In this document: one piece after another, positions 15,388-22,374 of the stretch
Layout: every line of letters starts with the position of its first letter
How positions within the stretch are numbered: the first letter of the stretch is position 1
Source: HGM04593 sp964485215
Lineage (GTDB): Bacteria > Bacteroidota > Bacteroidia > Bacteroidales > Bacteroidaceae
Assembly (NCBI GenBank): GCA_964485215.1
Contig: CAZAIM010000027.1
Location: forward strand, 1 to 22,374
Direction: 5' to 3'
Length of the DNA: 22,374 nt
Program-made: the position numbers and the translations under genes
Notes under the pieces: model-generated
What the model saw: the letters and a program-made list of their open reading frames with translations, nothing else
What the model was told of the DNA's origin: nothing
The model's database searches: none

Positions 15388-18222
15388 CTATTCCTTTCCG
15401 CCAATGTTGAAGCGGTAGATGGCATGGAGCATCACATAGCTGTAATAGACCTTCTGGCTAAAGAAATATCGCATTTGTGGAGTTATATTGCTGCGTTCCG
15501 ATGTGCGCAGTCCAAGGATATCCACAGCCTCAAGCTGCAGGGTGAGTGCCTTGTTCTTCAGGAAGGATTGCGAAACAGTTGCGTTCCATAGCCACTGGTC
15601 GTGGTTCATCATGTCGTCGGCATAGCCGCGACGGCCATAGAACATGAACGAAGTATTGATTTTCATTCCGAATGGCAAGTCCACCTGTGGCTGCAGGCTG
15701 CACTCAATAGTGTGGCCCTCATGGTCAAGTTCCGGTGTGCTGTCGTAACGTGCTATGTCGGCTGAATATTTGCCTATAAGGTTTACGCTCCACATTCCGC
15801 CACGCCACTTCAATCCCATATTTGCGCGCGGAATATAAGTGTGGACTTTCGACAGGCCAAGTTTGTCGCCCATTGCGCCCACATAGTTCTTGGCAAGGCC
15901 TATGGTGTAATGAGCACCGGCGGTCAAAGTCCAGTGACGCTCTTTGTCAAGCGGCTGTTCGGTATTGAAGCCTGCATAGAAATAATAGGTGCCGTTGACA
16001 TTGTCCTTTGTGTGGCGCATCTTGCCTGTGAGCGGGTCGGTCTCAATTATATCCACAATCTTGTTGCTGTTTATTACATAATTGCCGTAAAGGTTGTAGC
16101 TGTCGCCACGTTTCTCGTTGAACCAACGGCAATTAAGGTTGAAAATATTGGTCCACTCTATTTTAAGGCCGGGATTGTTAACACGTTCTACCATCTGGTC
16201 GCTTGTGTCGGAAATAGGCAGCAGTTCAAGCAAAGAGGGGCGGTTATGGTAGCCATAATACATAAGGCTTATCTCGCCATTCTTGACGGGCTTCCACTTA
16301 AGCCTTACAAGGGGGAGCGGCTGGAGATAGCTTCGTGACGGAGTATAGCATTTGCCTGCCCTTTCATAATCAAGCGACTGGATATAATGGAGCAATATCG
16401 CAGAACCGCCTATCTCGAATTTATCCCATATGCCGCTCATAGCAAATTCCAATCTCTGCATGTGCTCGGTGCGTGTCGAGTTTAGGGAGTTTTCGAAGTC
16501 TATTACTGCCGCCAACGAATCGGCTGTAGATGGACGCACGCCCAACGGCAGACCCGGCTGCGAATAATAGGGGTAGCGGTCGAGGCGGTAGATATTATAC
16601 TCTTCACTCTCATTCTTGAAAACATAACTGTAACCGACTGTAAACTTAAGATTCTTGGTGAACGAGCCATTTAGAGAGAATACTGCTCTAAGAGTGCTGC
16701 TGTTGTTCGGCAGGACTCTGTAACGGCGGTCGACCGATTCGGGAGTGCCGCTATTGAAATAACGGTAATGGGTAAGTGCATCGGTATATCCTCGATTGTC
16801 GTTGAAACTGTAATTTACACGGGCATCAAACGAGAAGCCCTCTTTCCTAAAGCGATGAACATATCGGGTGTCAATGGAAAATGAATTGCTACGGCTTGTT
16901 GCAAACAGACGGGAAGAGTTCGAGTTAATGCCAAGTGCCTTCAGTTCTTCGCTCACCTCATCGCCTATGAGCCCTTTCTCGGGACTATAGAAATCCATGG
17001 CCTGTGAATAGGTCGATAGATTAGCAGCATTACTGTTACGGTTATCCCTATAGCTGTAGGAGAGTTTTACTCCCACCCGGTTGAGCGTGTCGATATTGTA
17101 TGTTACTTTGCTGTTGAAGTTGATATTCCTGTTGCGTCCGTAACTATGAGAACGCCGGTAGGAGAAGTGGTTGCCGGTGCTAAGGATATATTCGTTGTGT
17201 GCAATCTCATCCGTACCGCCACTGGTGTGCCCGGCTTCAACCTCGGTGCCGAATTTCAGATGCCCGGCCTCGGTATTCTTCTTGCCATTTTCCCACGACA
17301 TTATGGCACCGGCCTTGCGATAGGTGTAGAGACCTGCCGGCCCCCATGAGTCGTTCTGCCAATTTCCGTTCTCATCGGCAACCAGGTCTTCGCTGATATT
17401 ATTCACTTGAGCATATACAGCAGTGCGGCGTTTATCGGTATAGTTCGAGGCGAATGCCTTTGCCATGTACTTGCTGTGCGTGCCGCCTCCAAGGTCGGTG
17501 TTCACATTCCACTGCGACAGGTACTCCTTCTTAATCTTCAGGTCAACAACCGTAGCCTTTTCGGTGTCGTACACACCGGCAAACTCCTTTTCTTCATCGG
17601 TTTTCTCATATACCGCAACATCCTGCACGGCATCGCTCACAATGTTCGACATTGCGGTGTTTGCATCGCCAATGAACGGCTGACCGTTCACAAGAATAGA
17701 GCTTACTGCCTTGCCTTGAAAGGTGAGGTTGCCTTCACTGTCCATTGCAAGACCCGGCAACTGCTTTATTAGCGCAGCAATGGTTGAGCCCTCGGGAACG
17801 CGGAAGGCATTGGCATGATATATAAAGGTGTCGGCCTTTATTGTAAGCTCTTGAGCAAGAGCATTAACTTCAACTTCCTTGAGCAGCCTCTCGTCCCGTT
17901 TAAGAAGGAGGGCACCCAGTTTGAGGTTCCTATTTTTTCCTATACTAATCTTCTTCGTCAACGTCTCATAACCCACATAGGTAACCTTCAGTTTGTACTC
18001 CCCGGCCTTCTTGCACTCAAGGCTGAAATATCCATCGGCATCACTTGCCACTCCTGCCACAACTGCCGTATCGTTCACAAGCAGCGCAACAGCAGCAGCC
18101 GGCAAGCCCTCGGTAACTTTTCCGGCATCGACGACCCTGCCCTGCAACGAAAAATTCTGTGCAAAAGCCGACGTAACAGCTAAAACGCCGATTGCAAAAC
18201 AAAGAAATGCTCTTTTCATCAT
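15388..18222 (-). CDS. TonB-dependent receptor-like outer-membrane beta-barrel protein
   Basis: 944-aa outer-membrane protein. The signal peptide spans residues 1-22 (cleavage after AFA). A carboxypeptidase-regulatory-like beta-sandwich lies at about 25-108 (LQGRVVDAG...YKLKVTYVGYETLTKKISIG), then a plug-like domain at about 120-235 (PEGSTIAALIKQLPGLAMDSEGNLTFQGKAVSSILVNGQPF). A long barrel of the outer-membrane beta-barrel (OMP_b-brl_3-like) family follows. These receptors resemble SusC/FecA types but have no SusD partner, and none is encoded here. The final strand (YRFNIGGKE) lacks the usual terminal aromatic but has YRF close by. Start alternatives are 18222 and 18219 (tandem Met). It has its own -7 box and lies downstream of the BlaI/M56 pair on the same strand. 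Ligand unknown. Confidence 0.87.
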   Translation of the reverse strand: MMKRAFLCFAIGVLAVTSAFAQNFSLQGRVVDAGKVTEGLPAAAVALLVNDTAVVAGVASDADGYFSLECKKAGEYKLKVTYVGYETLTKKISIGKNRNLKLGALLLKRDERLLKEVEVNALAQELTIKADTFIYHANAFRVPEGSTIAALIKQLPGLAMDSEGNLTFQGKAVSSILVNGQPFIGDANTAMSNIVSDAVQDVAVYEKTDEEKEFAGVYDTEKATVVDLKIKKEYLSQWNVNTDLGGGTHSKYMAKAFASNYTDKRRTAVYAQVNNISEDLVADENGNWQNDSWGPAGLYTYRKAGAIMSWENGKKNTEAGHLKFGTEVEAGHTSGGTDEIAHNEYILSTGNHFSYRRSHSYGRNRNINFNSKVTYNIDTLNRVGVKLSYSYRDNRNSNAANLSTYSQAMDFYSPEKGLIGDEVSEELKALGINSNSSRLFATSRSNSFSIDTRYVHRFRKEGFSFDARVNYSFNDNRGYTDALTHYRYFNSGTPESVDRRYRVLPNNSSTLRAVFSLNGSFTKNLKFTVGYSYVFKNESEEYNIYRLDRYPYYSQPGLPLGVRPSTADSLAAVIDFENSLNSTRTEHMQRLEFAMSGIWDKFEIGGSAILLHYIQSLDYERAGKCYTPSRSYLQPLPLVRLKWKPVKNGEISLMYYGYHNRPSLLELLPISDTSDQMVERVNNPGLKIEWTNIFNLNCRWFNEKRGDSYNLYGNYVINSNKIVDIIETDPLTGKMRHTKDNVNGTYYFYAGFNTEQPLDKERHWTLTAGAHYTIGLAKNYVGAMGDKLGLSKVHTYIPRANMGLKWRGGMWSVNLIGKYSADIARYDSTPELDHEGHTIECSLQPQVDLPFGMKINTSFMFYGRRGYADDMMNHDQWLWNATVSQSFLKNKALTLQLEAVDILGLRTSERSNITPQMRYFFSQKVYYSYVMLHAIYRFNIGGKE

Positions 18223-18670
18223 ACAGTAAATTATCTTTTAGTAACAGGGTACAAAGATAATCATTCCCACAAATTACCTCCCCGATTTGTTAATTTATGT
18301 TAATAAACAAAAGGAATATCCCATAAATTAATGATGTTGTCAAATAATATTTTGTATATGCTTAAACACCACGCGTAAGTGCTGCAACATCATTCTGATG
18401 AGATATTCCCGCCGTTGGGGAGAACCACCACCCCCTAACAGCTTTTTTTATTTATCATTTTCTACGTTCATTCATTTGGTAGACGTACATTTTTGGTTTT
18501 TGTTACAACGAAAAGTGTTAAAAAACGCAAACAGCCCTCTATTCTTTTCAAACCATAATACCAATGCTGTCTCCATTGCACAGCACGGTCAGCGTCAATT
18601 TATCGAGCAATGGCTGAGGCAGAACAGCAAAGATGTTTAATCATTGTTATGGCTTGTGTGGTTTGAACCT
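18223..18670. other. 448-nt intergenic region with two nested inverted-repeat structures
   Basis: No convincing gene. Reading leftward from the M56 gene it holds three things. The first is a nested dyad, 18547-18667 (TTCAAACCA/TGGTTTGAA outer, GCTGT/ACAGC, then CCATTGC/GCAATGG inner). The second is GTTGGGG (18414-18420) against CCCCCTAAC (18431-18439). The third is a larger dyad, 18313-18409 (GGAATATC/GATATTCC outer, AATGATGTTG/CAACATCATT inner). The receptor promoter follows at 18252-18259. Termination of the blaI/M56 transcript is expected here. Confidence 0.55.
18252..18259 (-). promoter_or_regulatory. -7 promoter box of the 944-aa receptor gene
   Basis: On the minus strand this reads TATCTTTG, a perfect TAnnTTTG, 30 nt before the ATG. 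No TTTG box is seen at the expected -33 spacing, so the promoter may be weak or activator-dependent. Confidence 0.6.
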
Positions 18671-20737
18671 TTACTGCAAACGGAAATTAACAGGCATTGT
18701 AAACTGCACATTGACAGGCTTGCCGCTCTGCATACCAGGAGTCCATTTAGGCATAGACTTTACGACACGGACAGACTCGTCTGCCAAAGCTTTTTTCGCT
18801 TTATTATGGAGTTCAATCTTCTGTTCTTCAGTAAGAGGCTCTGCATTTGAGTTCTCATACGATAATACAATTACCTCATCGAGCTTATTTACATATGATG
18901 AATAAGTTTCGGATTTTATAACATTGACATCATCGATGCTGCCGTCGGCCTTCACAACAAACCTCACATACACTTTACCTTGTGCATTAATGTCGCGTGC
19001 CTCCTTCGGATATTTGATATTGCGCGAAAGCCACGTCATCAACTCATTTACTCCACCCGGGAATGCCGGCTGTTCCTCGCACACCTGGTAGACAGCTCCA
19101 TCGTCGGCTACAGGCGAAGCACCATCTTTCTTCAATTGGATAAAGATGACACCGCTCTTGCCTTCTGCCTTATATTTCTTTATATCATCGGCAGAGAGTT
19201 TTTCGATTTTAACAACAGTTACACTCTCAACCATCCCTGAATCAATATTAGGCAATTCACTTTCGTTGTAGAGAGAACCATTAACAACAACGGCCGCATT
19301 TGAATTTGCAGGCATTGCTATGTCTCCGCCTTTGAGCTCAATAAGAGAAGCTTTGTTGTTGTTTTGCTGCATGAAGGCTACCGGAAGCATAAACTGCACA
19401 TTTACAGGCTTGCCACCTTGTGTTCCGGGCTTCCACTTTGGCATTGAAGAGACTACACGCAGAGCTTCATCATCGAGTGACTTGTCACCCGAACTTTTTA
19501 CTATCTCCACATTGGCTATCGAACCGTCTTTCTTCACAATAAACTTCACGATAGAACGACCCTCTTTACCGGCAGCCTTAGCCTCGGCAGGATACTTGAT
19601 GTTTGTTGAGAGATAGCGCATCATTGCATCCATACCACCCGGAAATTCGGGTGCATTCTCGCACACCTGATATACCTTTTCGTCATCGGCGGCAAACTCG
19701 GCATTAACATAATTTTCTTGTGCTTCATTTGCTTCGTTCGCAATAATTTCACTACCTTTGAGGAGTGTTTCACCATCTGTTGCACTTGCAGTGTCGACAG
19801 TTGAGAACGCGAGAGCAGCAACGGCTGCCACGGGAACGATGTACAAAGCCTTTGTACAACTCCACTTCTTTGATTTTTCTTTACACATCATAGTGATACG
19901 TTTTTTAGTTAAACTGTGATTAAAGCTGTTGGCAATAGAGTAGAGCCTTGCGCCAACGGCTTTTTTTATTATTAATAATTGGTATTGTTTCGCATCGACA
20001 CCTGAGTTTATGACAGCCTCATCGGCCTCAAATTCATGTATGTCCTTCAGGGTGCTTTTCATTATCCAGGCAAGAGGATTGAACCACTGCATTATTATAA
20101 CCGCATCGGCAATCATAATATCCAAGGAATGCCTGGCATGTGTGTGCGCAGCCTCGTGCGTCAATATCTCATGGGCACCATCGTTAAGGTCCTCCTCGCT
20201 GACAACTACCCAATGGAACCAACTGAAAGGTTTAGCCTTGCCATTGTGTACGCACAGTCTTATTCCCTTGCACCCATAAGAGGAGGCATCCACTACCCTG
20301 CTACGGGATATTACGCGCGCTACCTGCACATAGACTACAATCTGCCGCAACACAAGAAAGGCTACACCGCAGAGATAGAGCAGAGACACAAGAGAAAGCC
20401 AGTCAAAAGGTTCTTGTAGAGGTGCCGCATCGGGAAGAGCCACTCCTGCTGCCGGCTCCTCAAAACCTATTATATACTCGCCTGTGGGTGGAACCGGCAA
20501 CGCATCCGCACTGGATTCGGCCGAGAAAAAATCTATCAAACCGCAAAAGGGAGATTCTATGCCTATGTTCACTGCCGGCAACAGAAATGCCAGAGAGATA
20601 ATCGACAGCATAAGATAACGGTTTATCCTGTGGAATGTCTCACGGCTCATAAAAAGCATAAATAGCGAGACAAGTACCGCAAGTATCAGTGCCGACTTCA
20701 ATATGTATATAAGGAATGCAGTCATGGATACAATCAT
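18671..20737 (-). CDS. BlaR1-like M56 membrane metallopeptidase with two TonB_C domains
   Basis: 688-aa inner-membrane protein. Membrane segments lie at about 6-28, 41-58, 112-132 and 299-312. The M56 zinc-peptidase loop carries HEAAH (194-198) and the downstream glutamate motif EFEADEA (235-241). After the last membrane segment the periplasmic part holds a TonB C-terminal-type domain (about 356-456; FPGGMDAMMRYL, KYPAEAKAAG), a receptor-plug-like segment (about 480-537; VVVNGSLYNESELPN...SGVIFIQLKK), and a second TonB_C-type domain (about 550-686) with a roughly 40-residue insertion. No penicillin-binding sensor domain exists, so this is not a canonical beta-lactam sensor. The start is fixed by a 4-nt ATGA overlap with the BlaI-type gene. 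It probably cleaves or triggers loss of that repressor. Confidence 0.88.
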   Translation of the reverse strand: MIVSMTAFLIYILKSALILAVLVSLFMLFMSRETFHRINRYLMLSIISLAFLLPAVNIGIESPFCGLIDFFSAESSADALPVPPTGEYIIGFEEPAAGVALPDAAPLQEPFDWLSLVSLLYLCGVAFLVLRQIVVYVQVARVISRSRVVDASSYGCKGIRLCVHNGKAKPFSWFHWVVVSEEDLNDGAHEILTHEAAHTHARHSLDIMIADAVIIMQWFNPLAWIMKSTLKDIHEFEADEAVINSGVDAKQYQLLIIKKAVGARLYSIANSFNHSLTKKRITMMCKEKSKKWSCTKALYIVPVAAVAALAFSTVDTASATDGETLLKGSEIIANEANEAQENYVNAEFAADDEKVYQVCENAPEFPGGMDAMMRYLSTNIKYPAEAKAAGKEGRSIVKFIVKKDGSIANVEIVKSSGDKSLDDEALRVVSSMPKWKPGTQGGKPVNVQFMLPVAFMQQNNNKASLIELKGGDIAMPANSNAAVVVNGSLYNESELPNIDSGMVESVTVVKIEKLSADDIKKYKAEGKSGVIFIQLKKDGASPVADDGAVYQVCEEQPAFPGGVNELMTWLSRNIKYPKEARDINAQGKVYVRFVVKADGSIDDVNVIKSETYSSYVNKLDEVIVLSYENSNAEPLTEEQKIELHNKAKKALADESVRVVKSMPKWTPGMQSGKPVNVQFTMPVNFRLQ

Positions 20738-21096
20738 TTATTCTGTTTCTCAACCAATTCTATGAGACTCTTGAGTTCATCGAGAGAAATTTTTTCCTCG
20801 CTCACAAGAGAAGAGACCGCACTTACATAGGAACTGTTGAAGTAGCGGTTAATCACACTGCCAAGGGTACGCTTGCCGTGCTCGCTCTCGCTAATGGCCG
20901 CATAGTAGCGGTGCGTGTTACCGAAGGCCTCATGTGCAACATATCCCTTTGCCTCAAGCCCACGCACAATGGTCGATATTGTATTGAAGTGTGGCTGCGG
21001 TTCATCGAGCAACGGAATTATCTCCTTCACAAACAAAGGCCCTTTCTCCCAAAAGAGCTTCATAATCTCTTCCTCTCTTTTTGTAAGATTCTTCAT
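20734..21096 (-). CDS. BlaI/MecI/CopY-family transcriptional repressor
   Basis: 120-aa winged-helix repressor of the Penicillinase_R (BlaI/MecI) family. The N-terminus NLTKREEEIMKLFWEKGPLFVKEI and the recognition region HFNTISTIVRGLEAKGYVAHEA match the family, and residues 80-120 form the helical dimerisation part. The length is typical (about 120-128). It is translationally coupled to the M56 peptidase gene by a 4-nt overlap. Its promoter region carries three copies of a 17-bp dyad, which fits negative autoregulation as known for BlaI and MecI. The family is secure; the inducing signal is unknown. Confidence 0.92.
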   Translation of the reverse strand: MKNLTKREEEIMKLFWEKGPLFVKEIIPLLDEPQPHFNTISTIVRGLEAKGYVAHEAFGNTHRYYAAISESEHGKRTLGSVINRYFNSSYVSAVSSLVSEEKISLDELKSLIELVEKQNK

Positions 21097-21140
21097 AATA
21101 CTATTTTCATTGACTACTAACTACAAAAACACGCTGAATC

Positions 21141-21207
21141 AACTATATTTTTTAGTTGACGCGGCAAAGAACTATATTTTTTAGTTACAAAACTAATTTT
21201 TATAGTT
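21141..21207. promoter_or_regulatory. Array of three 17-bp dyads, probable BlaI-type operators
   Basis: Sites 21141-21157 and 21170-21186 are identical (AACTATATTTTTTAGTT). Site 21191-21207 reads AACTAATTTTTATAGTT, which is the same AACTA-N7-TAGTT dyad with the central bases in the opposite order. Centres are 29 and 21 bp apart. Site 3 overlaps the -7 box, site 2 the likely transcription start, and site 1 the leader, a layout suited to repression by a dimeric winged-helix protein. Confidence 0.75.
21188..21195 (-). promoter_or_regulatory. -7 box of the blaI/M56 operon
   Basis: The minus strand reads TAGTTTTG (TAnnTTTG), about 92 nt before the repressor ATG, embedded between operator sites 2 and 3. 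There is no exact -33 TTTG. Confidence 0.5.
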
Positions 21208-21247
21208 AATAAAGGTTAACCGAAAGAAAATAGATTGGAAAGGACTA

Positions 21248-22165
21248 TTATCTGAAAACCGGATTCTCGCTATTGATTCGCACCATAACAGCACTATCGG
21301 GCCAAAAGCCTATTGCTTTATCAGTCTTGTACAATAACGTGTTGTTGCTGAAGAGTTCTATACTCAGACCACTATTACAATTGCCAGCGAATGGAATTTC
21401 ATTGTTCGCAAAACGGCCTATGGCCATATTGCCACTATTTGGCAATGGAAGAACGGCTTGCGGAATAAGCCTTCTTTCCTCATCACGCTCAGCATTCTGT
21501 GTTTTTGCACCACCCAAAAACACTCCACCGCAGGCAATCAGTAATGAGTCACCCCTTACACCAACCGATAGATTAAAATTGTGCCACGAATCATTCTCTT
21601 CCCAACCCCATTTACCGACAAACGGAGAGGGTTCCACCCCTTTAATGTCATATATATTTTCCGCGCTGACATCTGCATCGGGTACAAGATAATCCTTTTT
21701 AAATAAATCTACCACATCTGTTGAATAAGTATGGTTCTCGTAATTCTCGCGGACAAGCAGTGCACTGTCGGGCCAGTAATTCACTTCGCCTTTAATTTTG
21801 AACGTAAGCGTATCAATTGATTTAAGTTCAAAGACAATAGGATAATATTCGTTTTCGGGATAATTCTGAAAAATACTGAAATATTGATTAACAATAGCTC
21901 CTTCTGCTTTATTACCACTCTTAGGTACTGTTATGCAAACCTGTGGTATCACAGCACCTTTTCTATCTACAAGCGGATTACCGTCCATATAAAAAGGTTC
22001 TTGCCTTTCCCAATAGAAAGAAATTAGTAATGAGTCATTACGTTCTCCTATGCGCAAAGAAAGACCCTGCACGGTGTCATTTGCTCCAACATTTTCCCAA
22101 CTGCCCACAAAAGGCGAGGGAGAAATACCTGCAACATCAAAACCCTGTTGTTTTTTCCATTGCAC
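21248..22165 (-). CDS. Two-repeat protein of unknown function, 5'-truncated
   Basis: 305 codons from a GTG at 22165. An in-frame stop (22169-22171) lies just upstream and no ATG precedes the conserved region, so the N-terminus, probably a signal peptide, appears lost. The protein consists of two diverged copies of a beta-rich domain: residues 13-140 (SPSPFVGSW...RNDSLLISF...WPDSALLVRE) and 176-297 (EPSPFVGKW...RGDSLLIACGG...FWPDSAVMVRI). I do not recognise the family; the style resembles Bacteroidales extracellular lipoproteins. The region is more A/T-rich than the neighbouring biosynthetic genes. Upstream sequence belongs to a recombinase on the other strand, so the gene is likely a remnant; a functional GTG-started short form is the alternative. 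Confidence 0.6.
   Translation of the reverse strand: MQWKKQQGFDVAGISPSPFVGSWENVGANDTVQGLSLRIGERNDSLLISFYWERQEPFYMDGNPLVDRKGAVIPQVCITVPKSGNKAEGAIVNQYFSIFQNYPENEYYPIVFELKSIDTLTFKIKGEVNYWPDSALLVRENYENHTYSTDVVDLFKKDYLVPDADVSAENIYDIKGVEPSPFVGKWGWEENDSWHNFNLSVGVRGDSLLIACGGVFLGGAKTQNAERDEERRLIPQAVLPLPNSGNMAIGRFANNEIPFAGNCNSGLSIELFSNNTLLYKTDKAIGFWPDSAVMVRINSENPVFR
21275..21640 (-). repeat. Domain repeat 2 of the truncated protein
   Basis: Encodes residues 176-297. It aligns with repeat 1 at SPFVGxW, DSLLI, IPQ, PxSGN and WPDSAxxVR, detectable at protein level only. Confidence 0.75.
21746..22129 (-). repeat. Domain repeat 1 of the truncated protein
   Basis: Encodes residues 13-140, homologous to the following copy. 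Its opening residues lie about 26 nt from the junction with the recombinase fragment. Confidence 0.75.
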
Positions 22166-22358
22166 ACGTCATGGATTCGCTACGCTGGCTCTGAACAAGG
22201 GTGTTCCGATTGAGAGTGTAAGCCGAGTATTGGGGCATACTAACATTACAACAACACAAAAGTATGCGAAGATTACCACCGAGAAAATCGACAAGGATTT
22301 GACGATGTTCGGCAATAGGCTTAATCAATCGTTTAGTGAAATCTCAATAGCAATGTAA
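22155..22358 (+). pseudogene. Tyrosine recombinase/integrase, 3' fragment only
   Basis: 67-68 codons matching the C-terminus of phage-type integrases of Bacteroidales mobile elements. They carry the catalytic HxxRH box (HCTRHGFATLALNKG), the second histidine in VLGHTN, and a QKYAKIT segment holding the tyrosine nucleophile, then a short tail (FGNRLNQSFSEISIAM) and stop. The N-terminal arm-binding, core-binding and first catalytic parts are absent; sequence 5' of about 22155 belongs to the opposite-strand gene. It therefore cannot be active by itself. An ATG at 22361 just after it is open to the window end but too short to judge. Confidence 0.8.
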
Positions 22359-22374
22359 CTATGGAACGAGCAAT

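Noticed and set aside
18398..18640. 80-codon plus-strand open frame in the receptor/M56 intergenic region
   Set aside because: It crosses the GGGG/CCCC dyad and a poly-T tract, has irregular composition, and has no homology I recognise.
18671..21096. A beta-lactam resistance regulatory system
   Set aside because: No penicillin-binding sensor domain and no beta-lactamase gene nearby. BlaI/M56 pairs in Bacteroidetes often have other roles.
21141..21207. CRISPR-like repeat array
   Set aside because: The repeats are 17-bp dyads with 12- and 4-nt gaps in a promoter, with no cas genes, so operators explain them better.

Overview
The window looks like chromosomal DNA from the order Bacteroidales (Prevotella/Bacteroides-like). 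The evidence is Bacteroidetes-type -7 promoter boxes (TAnnTTTG) ahead of several genes, surface lipoproteins with acidic residues after the lipobox cysteine, TonB-dependent receptors, and a BlaI/M56 pair whose peptidase carries TonB_C domains. I cannot assign a genus from sequence alone.

Layout. (1) Positions 1-7333, all on +, are a branched-chain amino acid cluster: ilvB (cut by the window edge), ilvN, ilvC, leuA, leuC, leuD, leuB. They cover most steps from pyruvate to 2-ketoisocaproate; ilvD and the transaminase are not in view. A perfect 28-bp hairpin follows leuB. (2) Positions 7492-13613 (+) hold a three-gene envelope operon behind its own promoter: a TonB-dependent receptor without the usual N-terminal extension domain, a DUF5689-like lipoprotein, and a large multidomain lipoprotein with an internal duplication. 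A 23-bp perfect hairpin ends it and is shared with a convergent small helical gene (13681-13989, -). (3) fabG (14303-15049, +) has its own promoter and an intrinsic terminator. It is followed by a gene-free stretch rich in inverted repeats. (4) On -, a 944-aa outer-membrane beta-barrel receptor (15388-18222) has its own promoter. It lies downstream of a blaI/M56 regulatory pair (18671-21096). Three copies of a 17-bp dyad overlap the blaI promoter and are probably its autoregulatory operators. (5) At the right edge, a 5'-truncated two-repeat protein gene (-) abuts, head to head, a 3' fragment of a tyrosine recombinase (+). This is a scar of a mobile-element rearrangement.

How the genes work together. 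IlvBN condenses pyruvate, IlvC makes the dihydroxy acid, and LeuA/LeuCD/LeuB extend 2-ketoisovalerate to the leucine precursor. The receptor and its two lipoproteins probably form a cell-surface uptake complex for an unidentified ligand. The BlaI/M56 pair is probably a proteolysis-triggered repressor switch. The points most worth a second look are the BlaI dyad array with the TonB_C/plug-like/TonB_C peptidase, the inverted-repeat element at 15158-15354, the receptor/lipoprotein operon, a small ORF coupled to leuA, and the chimeric junction near 22155.
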